Assembly: GCA_051877705.1 (NCBI GenBank)
Contig: JBJEJD010000181.1
Coordinates: 1-35,634 of the forward strand
Source: Coprococcus_A sp051877705
GTDB lineage: Bacteria > Bacillota > Clostridia > Lachnospirales > Lachnospiraceae
DNA length: 35,634 nt
Reading direction: 5' to 3'
How positions within the stretch are numbered: the first letter of the stretch is position 1; each line of letters starts with the position of its first letter. Of this stretch, positions 15,162-24,373 are shown piece by piece. Made by a program: the position numbers and the translations under genes. The notes under the pieces were generated by a model. The model ran no database searches. It saw only the letters and a program-made list of their open reading frames with translations, and was not told the origin of the DNA.

Positions 15162-15187
15162 ATTCTGCCCTTATTTAATATTGCTAC

Positions 15188-15856
15188 TTAATAATTATAT
15201 TCTGACATGATTTTTTTGAACTGATGAATGTTTTCTGTGATGTCTCCGCTGAATATTTTTGAGCCTGAGACCAGGACAGTGGTGCCAGCTTCAATCAGCA
15301 TAGCAAGATTTTTCGTATCAACACCGCCATCTACCTCGATATCTGTATCCAGGCCGCGCTCATTAAGTATACTGCGGAGTTCACGGATCTTACCCGTAAC
15401 AGCAGGAATATAACTCTGGCCGCCAAATCCCGGATTAACACTCATAATCGTAATCATATCCACATCATCCAGCACATAATCCAGTACAGAAAGCGGTGTA
15501 GCCGGATTCAGGGCAACACCTGCCTTTATGCCAAAACTGTGAATCAGCTGAAGGGTTCGGTGCAGATGAATGCACGCTTCCGCATGAACAACGATGATAT
15601 CGGCTCCAGCCTTCACAAAATCCGGTATCAATGCATCCGGATTCTGTACCATCATATGCACATCAAAAATCTTATCCGTACACCCGCGGACGCATTTCAT
15701 AACCGGCGCTCCATAAGTAATATTCGGTACAAAACAGCCATCCATCACATCGATATGGATATAGTCTGCTCCAGCCCGATCCGCCGTAATTATTTCCTCC
15801 CCAAGTTTACTGAAATCTGCTGAAAGAATAGACGGTGCTAATTTTATTTTCCCCAT
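15188..15856 (-). CDS. rpe: Ribulose-phosphate 3-epimerase
   Basis: Interconverts ribulose-5-phosphate and xylulose-5-phosphate in the pentose phosphate pathway. TIM-barrel signatures in the 222 residues: LAPSILSADF, HIDVMDGCFVPNITYG (metal-binding His and Asp), FDVHMMVQNP, MSVNPGFGGQSYI and IEVDGGVD (second catalytic Asp). ATG at 15854-15856 is used because GAGGAGGT lies at ideal spacing; upstream in-frame codons would run into rsgA. It starts one base after the rsgA stop, so the two are translationally linked. Confidence 0.96.
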   Translation of the reverse strand: MGKIKLAPSILSADFSKLGEEIITADRAGADYIHIDVMDGCFVPNITYGAPVMKCVRGCTDKIFDVHMMVQNPDALIPDFVKAGADIIVVHAEACIHLHRTLQLIHSFGIKAGVALNPATPLSVLDYVLDDVDMITIMSVNPGFGGQSYIPAVTGKIRELRSILNERGLDTDIEVDGGVDTKNLAMLIEAGTTVLVSGSKIFSGDITENIHQFKKIMSEYNY

Positions 15857-15857
15857 A

Positions 15858-16736
15858 TTAATACCTCCTCTGACCGGCCAGTTCTTCATAAAACATTTTA
15901 TAATTCACGTAACGTTCCCTGCTGATTTCCTGCTCTTCCACAGCCTGCTTGACTGCACAGTCCGGCTCATTGATATGATTGCAGCCATTAAACCGGCAAT
16001 GATCAAAATAAGTTTCAAATTCAGGATAATAATACTTGAGTTCTTCCTTCTCCCACCCCTCCAAATATAGAGTACTGAATCCAGGAGTATCCATAAGATA
16101 AGTCTCATGGCCTATGGAAAACAACTCAGAATGTCTGGTTGTATGCCGTCCCCGTTTAATTTTTTCGCTGACATCCCCCGTTGCCATTTCTGCATCAGGA
16201 TAAAGAGCATTGGTCATAGATGATTTTCCGACACCTGAAGGTCCGGCCATCACTGTTGTCTTACCGTCAAGAATCTCCCTGACTGTCTCCAGTCCTTCAT
16301 TCTGACGCACACTTGCTGTCACAACACGGCAGCCGCTTCCTCTGTAAATATCACATAACTTCTGAAGTTCTGCGCTGCTGACCAGTTCCCGTTTATTAAA
16401 ACATATGACAGTCTTCACCTGCTGCTTTTCCATCATCAGCAAAAAGCGGTCCAGCAGCCCCAGATTTGGAGCCGGCTGTGCCGCCGCAAAGATAATCATC
16501 GCCTGATCCACATTGGCCGACGCCGGACGTATCAATTCGTTCCTGCGCAGCAAAATATCAGTAATATTACCTTTTTTGCCTGCTTCATCCAGGCTGTCCA
16601 GCAGGACATCATCACCTACAAGGGGCTTCACCTTTCTGTTTCGAAAGATCCCTTTAGCCTTGCATTCATAGATGCCCCGCTGTTCAACATGTACATAATA
16701 GAAACCGGCAATACCTTTAATAATCTTGCCCTTCAT
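15858..16736 (-). CDS. rsgA: Ribosome small-subunit GTPase A (RsgA/YloQ)
   Basis: Circularly permuted GTPase that acts late in 30S maturation. The 292 residues carry an N-terminal OB-fold (to about residue 65), then GTPase motifs in permuted order: G4 NKRE, G1 GPSGVGKSS, G3 DTPGFS. A C-terminal zinc knuckle follows (HCRFNGCNHINEPDCAVKQAV, Cys-His-Cys type). It begins 13 bases after the prkC stop with AGAGG upstream. In Bacillus subtilis the homologous protein YloQ is adjacent to prkC and prpC and is known to be phosphorylated by PrkC, matching this gene order. Confidence 0.96.
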   Translation of the reverse strand: MKGKIIKGIAGFYYVHVEQRGIYECKAKGIFRNRKVKPLVGDDVLLDSLDEAGKKGNITDILLRRNELIRPASANVDQAMIIFAAAQPAPNLGLLDRFLLMMEKQQVKTVICFNKRELVSSAELQKLCDIYRGSGCRVVTASVRQNEGLETVREILDGKTTVMAGPSGVGKSSMTNALYPDAEMATGDVSEKIKRGRHTTRHSELFSIGHETYLMDTPGFSTLYLEGWEKEELKYYYPEFETYFDHCRFNGCNHINEPDCAVKQAVEEQEISRERYVNYKMFYEELAGQRRY

Positions 16737-16749
16737 GCCATCCTCTTAA

Positions 16750-18870
16750 TTATTCAAATGTAACCGTCCAGCTTTCATATCGAATGCCATTAATATACAT
16801 CGTCGCCGTGCCGGACGAACTGGATTCACTGGTCACAGTCTGATAAGCAGGCAGATTCTCTTCATTTGTATACTGATCATAAATAGTCCTTGTGGTTCCG
16901 TTCTGCTCAACTACGACTGTTACCTGACCTTCTTCGTAGACCTGTTTTTCACCATTTTCATCCGTTACATAAACGCCGAACGGAGATGGGAAGTAGACTG
17001 TTGCCGTATAGGAACGAACTCTGGAACCAAGGCTGACCGTCAGAGATACCCACGTCCCCTTCTCCACGGATTTTCCAGGTGAATAACTCTGATTCATGAC
17101 TTTTCCTTCACCATAACTGTCACTATAATCAGAAGAATATCCATTGTAATTCAATCCTGCGTCCTCCAGCATGGAAATAGCCGTATCCAGATCATATCCT
17201 CTGACATCCGGCACATTGACATATTCAGTCTTAGCACCCTCACTGACCGTAACGGTAATGGTATCCCCTTCTGCCACCTGACTGCCGGCTTCCGGTGAAG
17301 TACTAATAACCTTATCCTTCTGCACCGTATCATCGTTCTCAAATTCAAGATCAACCTTCAATCCTTTATTTTCCAGCTGAGCCTGTGCCTGATTATAATC
17401 CATACCTGTTACATCTTCCAGTGCAAAAGTCTCTTTGCCGGTACTGATATAGACAGTGATCATTGTATGAATATCCACTTTTTCACCCGCAGCCGGAGAC
17501 TGATCATAGACTTTTCCTTCTTCAACATCATCAGAAGCGCCTTTTTGAATATTGATACCAAGTCCCAGGTCTTTCAGCTCAGCTCTGGCCTCATCCTCTG
17601 TCTTATTAGTCAGGTCCGGCACAGGAATCTTCTCCTGCGTCTCCGGAAGAACTGATTCGGTAATAGATTCTGTCATTGTATCAGTATCCGTATCCTTATC
17701 TCCAAACAAACCGCCGCCGAATAATCCGACTGCATGCCCGATTATAAAGAATATTATCACTGCCAGTATAACAAATCCACCAATGCCCAGTCCCATCATG
17801 ACCTTACCAAGAGCCGGATTCACTTCCTCATCATCGTCATCATCGTCCGGATCAAAATCCTCTTCCGGCACAGAAATTTTCTTCACCGGCTGTTTTTTCT
17901 GGACTTTAGTCTCTTCTTTATTCTTGTCAGATATAATCTTTGTATCATTCCTGTGAAGAGATGCTTCCTTCAGGGAATTAATATCGTCTTCCTGCATGAC
18001 AATAGTCCTTCCGGAAGGAATAGCTCCCGGAATCACCACATATTCACCATCAGGATGGGTCAGTACCTTACGAAGATCCGCAATCAGTTCACGGGCAGAA
18101 GCATAACGTCTGTCCGGTTTTTTCTGCGTACATTTAAGAATGATCTTCTCAAAGCTCCTTGGAATAGATGGTTCCAGTTCACGCGGAGGCACCATCTCGC
18201 CCTGAATATGAAGCAGTGCAACAGCAACATTGGTCTCTCCCTCAAAAGGTACCCGACCAGTCACCATCTCATACATGGTAATACCCAGTGAATAAATATC
18301 ACTTTTCTCATCACTGTACCCGCCTCTGGCCTGTTCCGGTGAAATATAGTGCACTGTTCCTGCTGCCGTTGTTGTAACAGTAGTGGAATCAGCCACCTTG
18401 GCAATACCAAAATCTGTCACCTTCACTTTGCCGTCACGGGACATAATAATATTCTGCGGTTTGATATCCCTATGGATGATCCGGTTGTCGTGGGCCGCAC
18501 TCAGCCCCGATGCAATCTGGACCGAGATATTTAAAGCTTCCCGAATATCCAGCTTGCCTTTCATATCTATATAATTCTTCAGAGTTATACCCTGAACCAG
18601 TTCCATAACAATAAAATAGGTGCCGTTATCCTCTCCGACATCATACACATTTACAATATTCGGATGAGACAGTCCGGCTGCGGACTGTGCTTCTACCCTG
18701 AACTTCTTAACGAATGTTGCATCTGTACTGTATTCCTGTTTCAGGACCTTTATTGCCACAAGCCGGTTCAGAACATGACATTTTGCTTTATAAACATCCG
18801 CCATGCCGCCGGATCCGATTTTTTCGAGTATCTCGTATCTGTTCACCAGATACATTCCAGGCACTAACAT
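16750..18870 (-). CDS. prkC: PASTA-domain Ser/Thr protein kinase
   Basis: Membrane kinase that senses peptidoglycan fragments through external PASTA domains and phosphorylates cytoplasmic targets. The 706-residue protein has a kinase domain at ~12-275 (GSGGMADVYKA, K41 in AIKVLK, HRDIKPQN with D135, DFG at 153-155, and a Thr-rich activation loop DSTTVTTTAAGT). An acidic linker includes six consecutive Asp near 342-347; one membrane helix lies at ~359-384. Three PASTA repeats (~413-478, ~481-545, ~548-616) and a further ~90-residue beta-rich Ser/Thr tail follow. Its ATG overlaps the TAG of prpC by seven bases, tying kinase and phosphatase translation together. The tail beyond the third PASTA has no function I can name. 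Confidence 0.97.
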   Translation of the reverse strand: MLVPGMYLVNRYEILEKIGSGGMADVYKAKCHVLNRLVAIKVLKQEYSTDATFVKKFRVEAQSAAGLSHPNIVNVYDVGEDNGTYFIVMELVQGITLKNYIDMKGKLDIREALNISVQIASGLSAAHDNRIIHRDIKPQNIIMSRDGKVKVTDFGIAKVADSTTVTTTAAGTVHYISPEQARGGYSDEKSDIYSLGITMYEMVTGRVPFEGETNVAVALLHIQGEMVPPRELEPSIPRSFEKIILKCTQKKPDRRYASARELIADLRKVLTHPDGEYVVIPGAIPSGRTIVMQEDDINSLKEASLHRNDTKIISDKNKEETKVQKKQPVKKISVPEEDFDPDDDDDDEEVNPALGKVMMGLGIGGFVILAVIIFFIIGHAVGLFGGGLFGDKDTDTDTMTESITESVLPETQEKIPVPDLTNKTEDEARAELKDLGLGINIQKGASDDVEEGKVYDQSPAAGEKVDIHTMITVYISTGKETFALEDVTGMDYNQAQAQLENKGLKVDLEFENDDTVQKDKVISTSPEAGSQVAEGDTITVTVSEGAKTEYVNVPDVRGYDLDTAISMLEDAGLNYNGYSSDYSDSYGEGKVMNQSYSPGKSVEKGTWVSLTVSLGSRVRSYTATVYFPSPFGVYVTDENGEKQVYEEGQVTVVVEQNGTTRTIYDQYTNEENLPAYQTVTSESSSSGTATMYINGIRYESWTVTFE

Positions 18871-19604
18871 TCGTTCACCTCCTCAATCTGCGGTTCTATC
18901 ACAATAGCAGTAATATTGTCATAGCCGCCGTTTTTCTTTGCTTCTTCTATTAAAATATTCACTGAATCTTCCATAGCACAGGATGCCAGTATATCATACA
19001 GGGTATCATCCTCAACCATATTGGACAATCCGTCAGAACACATAAGTATCCTGTCACCCGGACGAAGATCCACTTCAAAGAAATCCGCCTTCACATCCCA
19101 GGCCACGCCGATCGCCCTTGTAATAATATTCTTCTCCGGATGATTTCTGGCCTCTTCTCTGGTCAATTCACCCGCACGCATCATTGCCGCCACATAAGAA
19201 TGATCATCCGTCACCTGATTGATCTCCTCGCCAAGCAGATACAAACGACTGTCACCTACATTGGCCACATAAAGCTGACTGTGCTCTATATAGGCAACCA
19301 CCATCGTAGTTCCCATACCTGATAGTTCCTCATGCTCAAAGGACTTCTCCAGTACCTTTCTATTGGCTTCACTAATACCTTCATCTACAATGCGGATCAG
19401 ATTCTGACTATCCGCATGATGAATATAATCAAGGAACGTCTCAATTGCATATCTGGAGGCATAATCTCCGGCCTGATGTCCGCCCATTCCATCTGCAACA
19501 ATGAATAAATTAGGAAACGGTCCCACCGGAGTCGATGAACAGAAGTATCCATCCTGATTCATTGACCTTACACAACCGATATCTGTTCCGGCATATGCCT
19601 GCAT
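18864..19604 (-). CDS. prpC: PP2C-family Ser/Thr phosphatase, partner of PrkC
   Basis: Metal-dependent phosphatase that removes phosphate from PrkC and its targets. The 246 residues show PP2C motifs: GCVRSMNQDGYF, VADGMGGHQAGDYAS, GMGTTMVVAY, VANVGDSRLYL, LMCSDGLSNMV and NGGYDNITAIV, which supply the metal-binding Asp residues. ATG at 19602-19604 is selected because GAGGAGGG precedes it; an ORF extension upstream lies inside rlmN. It starts one base after the rlmN stop codon. Confidence 0.97.
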   Translation of the reverse strand: MQAYAGTDIGCVRSMNQDGYFCSSTPVGPFPNLFIVADGMGGHQAGDYASRYAIETFLDYIHHADSQNLIRIVDEGISEANRKVLEKSFEHEELSGMGTTMVVAYIEHSQLYVANVGDSRLYLLGEEINQVTDDHSYVAAMMRAGELTREEARNHPEKNIITRAIGVAWDVKADFFEVDLRPGDRILMCSDGLSNMVEDDTLYDILASCAMEDSVNILIEEAKKNGGYDNITAIVIEPQIEEVNEC

Positions 19605-19605
19605 A

Positions 19606-20664
19606 TTATCCCTCCTCATCTGATGACTGTTCCATATATTTCTTCCTGAGCTGTCCACAGGCAGCCTGTATATCTCTGCCCATTTCCCTTCTTATAGTAA
19701 CATTTCTTCCGTATTTTTCAAGCATATTTTTAAATTTAAGTACTGCCTCCGCCTCTGACTGACGGTAATCCCGCTCTTCAATGGGATTAACCGGTATCAG
19801 ATTGATATGGCAGTTCAATCCTGAAAGCAGCTGGGCCAATGCCTTTGCATCCTCCCTGCTGTCATTGACACCTTTTACAAGACTGTATTCAAAGGTGATC
19901 CGCCTGTTATTCTGACTATAATAATAATGACAGGCCTTAAGAAGTTCTGCAATACTGTATGTATTGGCTATCGGCATCAGTTCCCGGCGCTTCTCGTCAT
20001 TCACTGCATGAAGTGAAATAGCAAGCGTTATCTGTAATTTCAAATCAGCCAGTTCATAAATCTTCGGCACCAGCCCACAGGTTGAAACCGTCACATTTCG
20101 CTGACTGATATTCAGTCCCTGTTCGTTGGTCAGAAGCTCGATCATCCTCACAAGCGCATCGTAATTGTCCAGAGGCTCTCCCGTTCCCATGACAACAACA
20201 TTTGACACCCGCTCTCCCGAATCCTTCTGAATCTGATATATTTCATCCAACATCTCCGAAGGCAGCATCTGACGTTCCAGCCCCCCCAGCGTTGACGCAC
20301 AAAAACGACATCCCATCCTGCACCCGACCTGGGATGAAATACATACGGAATTGCCGTGTTTATAATGCATCAATACGCTTTCAATGATTCTGTCATCAGA
20401 AAGCCTGAAAAGATATTTAGCTGTACCATCAATGGAAGACACATATTTCTCCACCATCTCAAGTCTTGTGAGAACACACTGTTTTTTCAGTTTCTCTCTC
20501 AGAGGCTTCGAAAGATTGGTCATCTCATCAAAAGAATCCGCCAGACGTACATGCAGCCACTCATAGATCTGTTTTGCCCGGAACTTCTTCTCTTCCAGGA
20601 TCTCCACTGTAAACTGCTCCAGTTCTGACATGGTCATGGACTTAATATCCGCTTTCTCTGTCAT
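19606..20664 (-). CDS. rlmN: 23S rRNA/tRNA adenine-C2 methyltransferase
   Basis: Radical SAM enzyme that methylates C2 of A2503 in 23S rRNA and of A37 in some tRNAs. In the 352 residues the cluster motif is CRMGCRFC (C115, C119, C122). Family blocks are VVMGTGEPLDNYD, STCGLVPKI, FEYSLVKGVND and the C-terminal AACGQLRKKY containing the acceptor Cys. The first helical domain (residues ~10-70) binds RNA. Its ATG overlaps the rsmB stop as ATGA, and GGAGGG lies seven bases upstream. Confidence 0.97.
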   Translation of the reverse strand: MTEKADIKSMTMSELEQFTVEILEEKKFRAKQIYEWLHVRLADSFDEMTNLSKPLREKLKKQCVLTRLEMVEKYVSSIDGTAKYLFRLSDDRIIESVLMHYKHGNSVCISSQVGCRMGCRFCASTLGGLERQMLPSEMLDEIYQIQKDSGERVSNVVVMGTGEPLDNYDALVRMIELLTNEQGLNISQRNVTVSTCGLVPKIYELADLKLQITLAISLHAVNDEKRRELMPIANTYSIAELLKACHYYYSQNNRRITFEYSLVKGVNDSREDAKALAQLLSGLNCHINLIPVNPIEERDYRQSEAEAVLKFKNMLEKYGRNVTIRREMGRDIQAACGQLRKKYMEQSSDEEG

Positions 20665-22028
20665 TCATCCATCCCTCCATCGATGCGCCTGAAACGGGCA
20701 ATGAAAAATCCGTCGGAGCCAAAATGTCCCGGTAATATCTGTATCCACCCCCGGGCCGTCTGATCACTATGCACAGATTCCGGCAGATAGCTGTCCAGAC
20801 TTTCCAATTTATAAGGGAATTGCTGTTCAAACCAGTTCATATTCCCCTGATTTTCTTCCCTCGAGACAGTACAGGTACTATAAATCAACACACCGCCCGG
20901 CTTCACATAACGCTGTACAACAGACAGGATATCTCTCTGCAGTGCTGCCAGCTGCCCGATCTTTTCCGGTGTCATATTCAGCTTGATATCCGCTTTTCTG
21001 CCCATGACGCCAAGTCCCGAACAAGGCAGATCAGCCATGACGACATCCGCCCTGCCCTCATCCTCCGGACAAAACATCCGCGCATCCTGCACACGAACTG
21101 CAACATTGTTCAAACCCGTCCGGCATAGATTCTCTTCTATCTTCGCCGTCTTTGCCGCTGTCAGATCTCTTGCACTCACAAGCCCTGTACCCTGAAGCAG
21201 ATCTGCCAAATGCATGCTCTTGCCTCCCGGGGCTGCACATACATCAATAACATATTCTCCGCCACATATACCTGCAGCCGCAGCAGCCATCATGGCGCTC
21301 TCGTCCTGAACCACCATGCGTCCGTCTCTGAATGCTTCTATCTGTCCAAGATAATCATAACCGGACAGATGAAGTGCTGTATTCATAACAGAACCTTTTT
21401 TTACACGAATTCCCCCGGCCTGAAGCTCTTCTGACACTTGTTGAACAGATGACGCATCTCTGACTCTTACTGATGTGGACTGATCAGCCAGCATGGCCTC
21501 TCCCATTTCCGCGACAAGCGTCTCATCATAATCTTCCAGCCACATGGACACCACCCATTCCGGCAGCGCATAACGCATAGACAGATAAGAAACCGGATCT
21601 TTCTGTATATCAGGATAGACAATTTCCTCCTTATGTCGGGCAAGATTTCTCAATACCCCATTGACAAAACCCGAAAGATTTTTCAGTCCCCGCCGTTTTG
21701 CCAGTTTCACCGCCTCATCACAGGCAGCCGCATCCGGAATATGATCCATTTTCAGGATCTGATAGACCGACATTCTAAGAATCATACGCACCGGCGGCTT
21801 GATTTTATTCAATTTAACAGATGAATACTGTCCAATGACCGAATCCAGAAAGATCTGATATTCCAGTGTCCCTCTGAACAGACGGCTGATAAAAGCTCTG
21901 TCTTTTTTGTCCAGATACTGATATTTTGACAATGTCTGTGATAACAGAATATGCGACGGCGTGTGTTCTTTTTCAACTGCCATCAGCATATCAAAGACAA
22001 TCTCCCTTGTATTAATACTTCCTGTCAT
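20661..22028 (-). CDS. rsmB: 16S rRNA cytosine-C5 methyltransferase RsmB
   Basis: Methylates C967 (E. coli numbering) of 16S rRNA. The 455-residue protein has an N-terminal NusB-like RNA-binding domain (to about residue 140) and a SAM-dependent methyltransferase domain. Motif I is VIDVCAAPGGKSMHLA (~260-274), motif IV is ADLPCSGLG with C336, and motif VI is YSTCT with C386, the two cysteines typical of m5C methyltransferases. It sits 12 bases after yugP and overlaps rlmN by four bases. Confidence 0.96.
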   Translation of the reverse strand: MTGSINTREIVFDMLMAVEKEHTPSHILLSQTLSKYQYLDKKDRAFISRLFRGTLEYQIFLDSVIGQYSSVKLNKIKPPVRMILRMSVYQILKMDHIPDAAACDEAVKLAKRRGLKNLSGFVNGVLRNLARHKEEIVYPDIQKDPVSYLSMRYALPEWVVSMWLEDYDETLVAEMGEAMLADQSTSVRVRDASSVQQVSEELQAGGIRVKKGSVMNTALHLSGYDYLGQIEAFRDGRMVVQDESAMMAAAAAGICGGEYVIDVCAAPGGKSMHLADLLQGTGLVSARDLTAAKTAKIEENLCRTGLNNVAVRVQDARMFCPEDEGRADVVMADLPCSGLGVMGRKADIKLNMTPEKIGQLAALQRDILSVVQRYVKPGGVLIYSTCTVSREENQGNMNWFEQQFPYKLESLDSYLPESVHSDQTARGWIQILPGHFGSDGFFIARFRRIDGGMDE

Positions 22029-22040
22029 AAATAAACGCCT

Positions 22041-22745
22041 CTAATTATCATCATTGCGGAATCCCCGGGTCAAAATCAGCAGACGTAAAAGCTGGAGTAC
22101 CATAGATGCCGCACTGGCCACATAAGTCAATGCCGCAGCCCCAAGCACCTGTCTTGCATAACGATTCTCATCGCCATGAAGGATTCCCGACTCATCCATA
22201 ATTTTCAGAGCCCTTGAAGACGCATTGAACTCCACCGGCAGTGTAATAAAATGAAAAGCCACTACAGCGATAAACATCCAGATACCAACATTGATCAAAA
22301 TATCACTGCCTCCAAGGATAATGCCCAAAATAATCAATGGCCAACTAATACTGGCACCAAAATTAGCCACAGGTACCAGAGCCCCCCGAATTTTCAGCGG
22401 GACATAATTCTGCTGATGCTGAATGGCATGTCCGCACTCATGGGCTGCCACACTGACAGCAGATACGCTGATGGAACCATATACAGAATCAGACAGACGC
22501 AGCGTTTTGGATGAAGGATCATAGTGATCCGTCAGATTTCCGGATACTCTGGCAATTCCCACATCATAGATACCTGCCTGATGAAGAATACGTTCTGCAG
22601 CCTGGGCACCTGTCAGTCCGCTCAGTGAACGCACGCCGGAATAACGGCCAAATGTTGATTTCACCTTCGCGGATGCAGCCATAGATAAGAGCACGCCTAT
22701 AACAATCAGTATATACGTCGGATCAATATACATTGGATAATACAT
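22041..22745 (-). CDS. Membrane zinc metallopeptidase, YugP-like
   Basis: Neutral zinc metallopeptidase family (DUF/YugP) of 234 residues. A signal-anchor helix (IDPTYILIVIGVLLSMAAS, 7-25) is followed by the HECGH motif (H102, E103, H106), the HExxH zinc signature, and two further hydrophobic segments (~125-165) plus a C-terminal helix with YVASAASMVLQLLRLL. The acidic third ligand is probably in the ...EFNASSRALKIM region. The substrate is unknown; the family is found in this operon position in many Bacillota. The ATG follows GGGAGTGA. Confidence 0.87.
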   Translation of the reverse strand: MYYPMYIDPTYILIVIGVLLSMAASAKVKSTFGRYSGVRSLSGLTGAQAAERILHQAGIYDVGIARVSGNLTDHYDPSSKTLRLSDSVYGSISVSAVSVAAHECGHAIQHQQNYVPLKIRGALVPVANFGASISWPLIILGIILGGSDILINVGIWMFIAVVAFHFITLPVEFNASSRALKIMDESGILHGDENRYARQVLGAAALTYVASAASMVLQLLRLLILTRGFRNDDN

Positions 22746-22762
22746 TCAATCACTCCCTGTCT

Positions 22763-23698
22763 TTAACCAAGTTTTATACCTTTCTCAACGGTATAGCCAT
22801 TTAAAAAGGCCGCCGTATCCATTCTCTTCTTTCCTTCCAGCTGAAGGCTTTTTATTGCCAGTGCACCAATACCTGTCTGAACAATAATACTGTCTCTGGT
22901 AACTTCGGCCACCTGCCCGTAAGCACAACCGTAATTTCTGTCAAGGACCTCAGCCTCCCAGATCTTCATCGTTTTGCCATCCAGATAAGTATATGCACTC
23001 GGCCACGGATTCAGTCCGCGAATCAGACGCTCTATGACAACTGCAGGCTGATCAAAATCAATATGCCCCAGTTCCTTGTCCAGCATTCGCGCATAATCAC
23101 CTGCTTCATCATCATTCTGCTTCTCAGGTACAACAGTACCTGACACAAGGCCATTCAATGTCTGCTCCAACAGCTCGCCGCCGGCAGCTGCCAGTTTATC
23201 ATGCAGGCTTCCGCCTGTTTCTTTCCGATCGATGGCCACTTCAGTTTTCAGCAGCATATCACCTGTATCCAATCCCTCATCCATCAGCATGGTTGTGACA
23301 CCTGTTGTCTCCTCACCGGCAATAATGGACCACTGAATAGGAGCGGCGCCACGGAATTTCGGAAGCAGAGATGCATGGACATTCACACATCCAAGGCGTG
23401 GAATATCCAGCACTGCCTTTGGCAGAATCTGTCCGAAGGCTACGACTACGATAACATCGGGCTCCATTTTCCTGAGCATATCAATGAATGCTTCATCCTT
23501 TCTGATACGCACCGGCTGGTATACAGGCAAATCATAGGCCAGCGCCTTTTCCTTGACAGGAGAATAGATGACCTTCTTGCCCCGTCCCTTTGCCTTGTCA
23601 GGCTGAGTCACTACAGCAGCTATTTCTATATTCATATCAATCATCTTCTGTAAAGCCGGTACTGCAAAATCCGGTGTTCCCATAAAAACTGCTTTCAT
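22763..23698 (-). CDS. fmt: Methionyl-tRNA formyltransferase
   Basis: Adds formyl from 10-formyl-THF to the initiator Met-tRNA. The 311 residues begin MKAVFMGTPDFAVPAL, with VTQPDKAKGRGKK, the catalytic Asn-His-Asp area HASLLPKFRGAAPIQWSI, and MDEGLDTGDM; the C-terminal domain starts around residue 205. ATG at 23696-23698 is preferred to the GTG just before it because GGAGG is seven bases from the ATG. It sits 18 bases after def, the enzyme that removes the formyl group from new proteins. Confidence 0.97.
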   Translation of the reverse strand: MKAVFMGTPDFAVPALQKMIDMNIEIAAVVTQPDKAKGRGKKVIYSPVKEKALAYDLPVYQPVRIRKDEAFIDMLRKMEPDVIVVVAFGQILPKAVLDIPRLGCVNVHASLLPKFRGAAPIQWSIIAGEETTGVTTMLMDEGLDTGDMLLKTEVAIDRKETGGSLHDKLAAAGGELLEQTLNGLVSGTVVPEKQNDDEAGDYARMLDKELGHIDFDQPAVVIERLIRGLNPWPSAYTYLDGKTMKIWEAEVLDRNYGCAYGQVAEVTRDSIIVQTGIGALAIKSLQLEGKKRMDTAAFLNGYTVEKGIKLG

Positions 23699-23716
23699 CA
23701 CACTGCCTCCTTAAGT

Positions 23717-24193
23717 TTATTCTGCATCATCCTCATAAACATTGTCTTTCAGCGGGCCTTCTACCTTTTCAACATATAAATGTCCGTCAAGATGGTCGAA
23801 CTCATGACACATGGCACGTGCAAAAAGTCCATGACCTTCCACTTCTATCGGCTGCATATTAATATCATAAGCCACAGCTTTTACATATTCCGGTCTTCTG
23901 ACAGTACCGTTTTTTCCCGGAACACTCAGACATCCCTCATCCCCTACCTGTTCCCCCGAAGTCTCAACAATCTTCGGATTCACAAAAACATAAGGTCCTT
24001 CACCTACATCAATAACTGCAATTCGACGAAGAATTCCCACCTGCGGTGCAGCCAGTCCCACTCCCTCAGCAGCATACATGGTCTCTATCATATCCTGTGC
24101 CAGTTCCTGCAAACGCGGTGTCATTTCCTTAACTTCCTTACATACTTTCCCAAGAATCGGGTCTCCCTCATAACGTAAATTTCTAATTGCCAT
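23717..24193 (-). CDS. def: Peptide deformylase
   Basis: Iron (or zinc) hydrolase that removes the N-terminal formyl group from nascent proteins. The 158 residues contain all three motifs: GVGLAAPQVG (motif I), EGCLSVPG (motif II, Cys metal ligand) and CHEFDHLDG (motif III, HExxH with two His ligands). ATG at 24191-24193 is chosen since AAGGAG lies eight bases upstream; GTG and TTG codons just upstream are too close to it. The preceding intergenic region holds the fold-back element at 24222-24364. Confidence 0.97.
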   Translation of the reverse strand: MAIRNLRYEGDPILGKVCKEVKEMTPRLQELAQDMIETMYAAEGVGLAAPQVGILRRIAVIDVGEGPYVFVNPKIVETSGEQVGDEGCLSVPGKNGTVRRPEYVKAVAYDINMQPIEVEGHGLFARAMCHEFDHLDGHLYVEKVEGPLKDNVYEDDAE

Positions 24194-24221
24194 TTTCAAC
24201 ACTCCTTCTTAATCTTCTTCT

Positions 24222-24364
24222 GGTAATTTCTCAGCCTATTCTGTACATCATTGATAAAGACTGATCCTGTGACTTCCACCTGAAAACGATTTGCGATGAG
24301 CATGTTTTCAGGCGGAAGTACATCAGGACAGTCAATCAAGAATTACAAAAGCTGAGAAATTTCC
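24222..24364. repeat. 143-bp fold-back (imperfect inverted repeat) between priA and def
   Basis: The outer arms GGTAATTTCTCAGC (24222-24235) and GCTGAGAAATTTCC (24351-24364) pair at 13 of 14 positions. Moving inwards, further complementary blocks follow in register: TGTA/TACA, TTGAT/ATCAA, GACTG/CAGTC, CCTG/CAGG, ACTTCC/GGAAGT and CCTGAAAAC/GTTTTCAGG, with a 16-base loop around 24288-24303. No flanking duplication is obvious. It could be a structured operon RNA or a miniature mobile element. In the minus-strand frame an ORF of 47 codons (TTG at 24337-24339, stop at 24196-24198) runs through it, but it has no ribosome site. Confidence 0.75.
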
Positions 24365-24373
24365 ATTTTTGTA

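Noticed and set aside
24196..24339. 47-codon minus-strand ORF through the fold-back element, ending just before def
   Set aside because: No ribosome site, TTG start after an in-frame TAA, and the inverted repeat already explains the sequence. Kept only as a possibility in the finding on the element.
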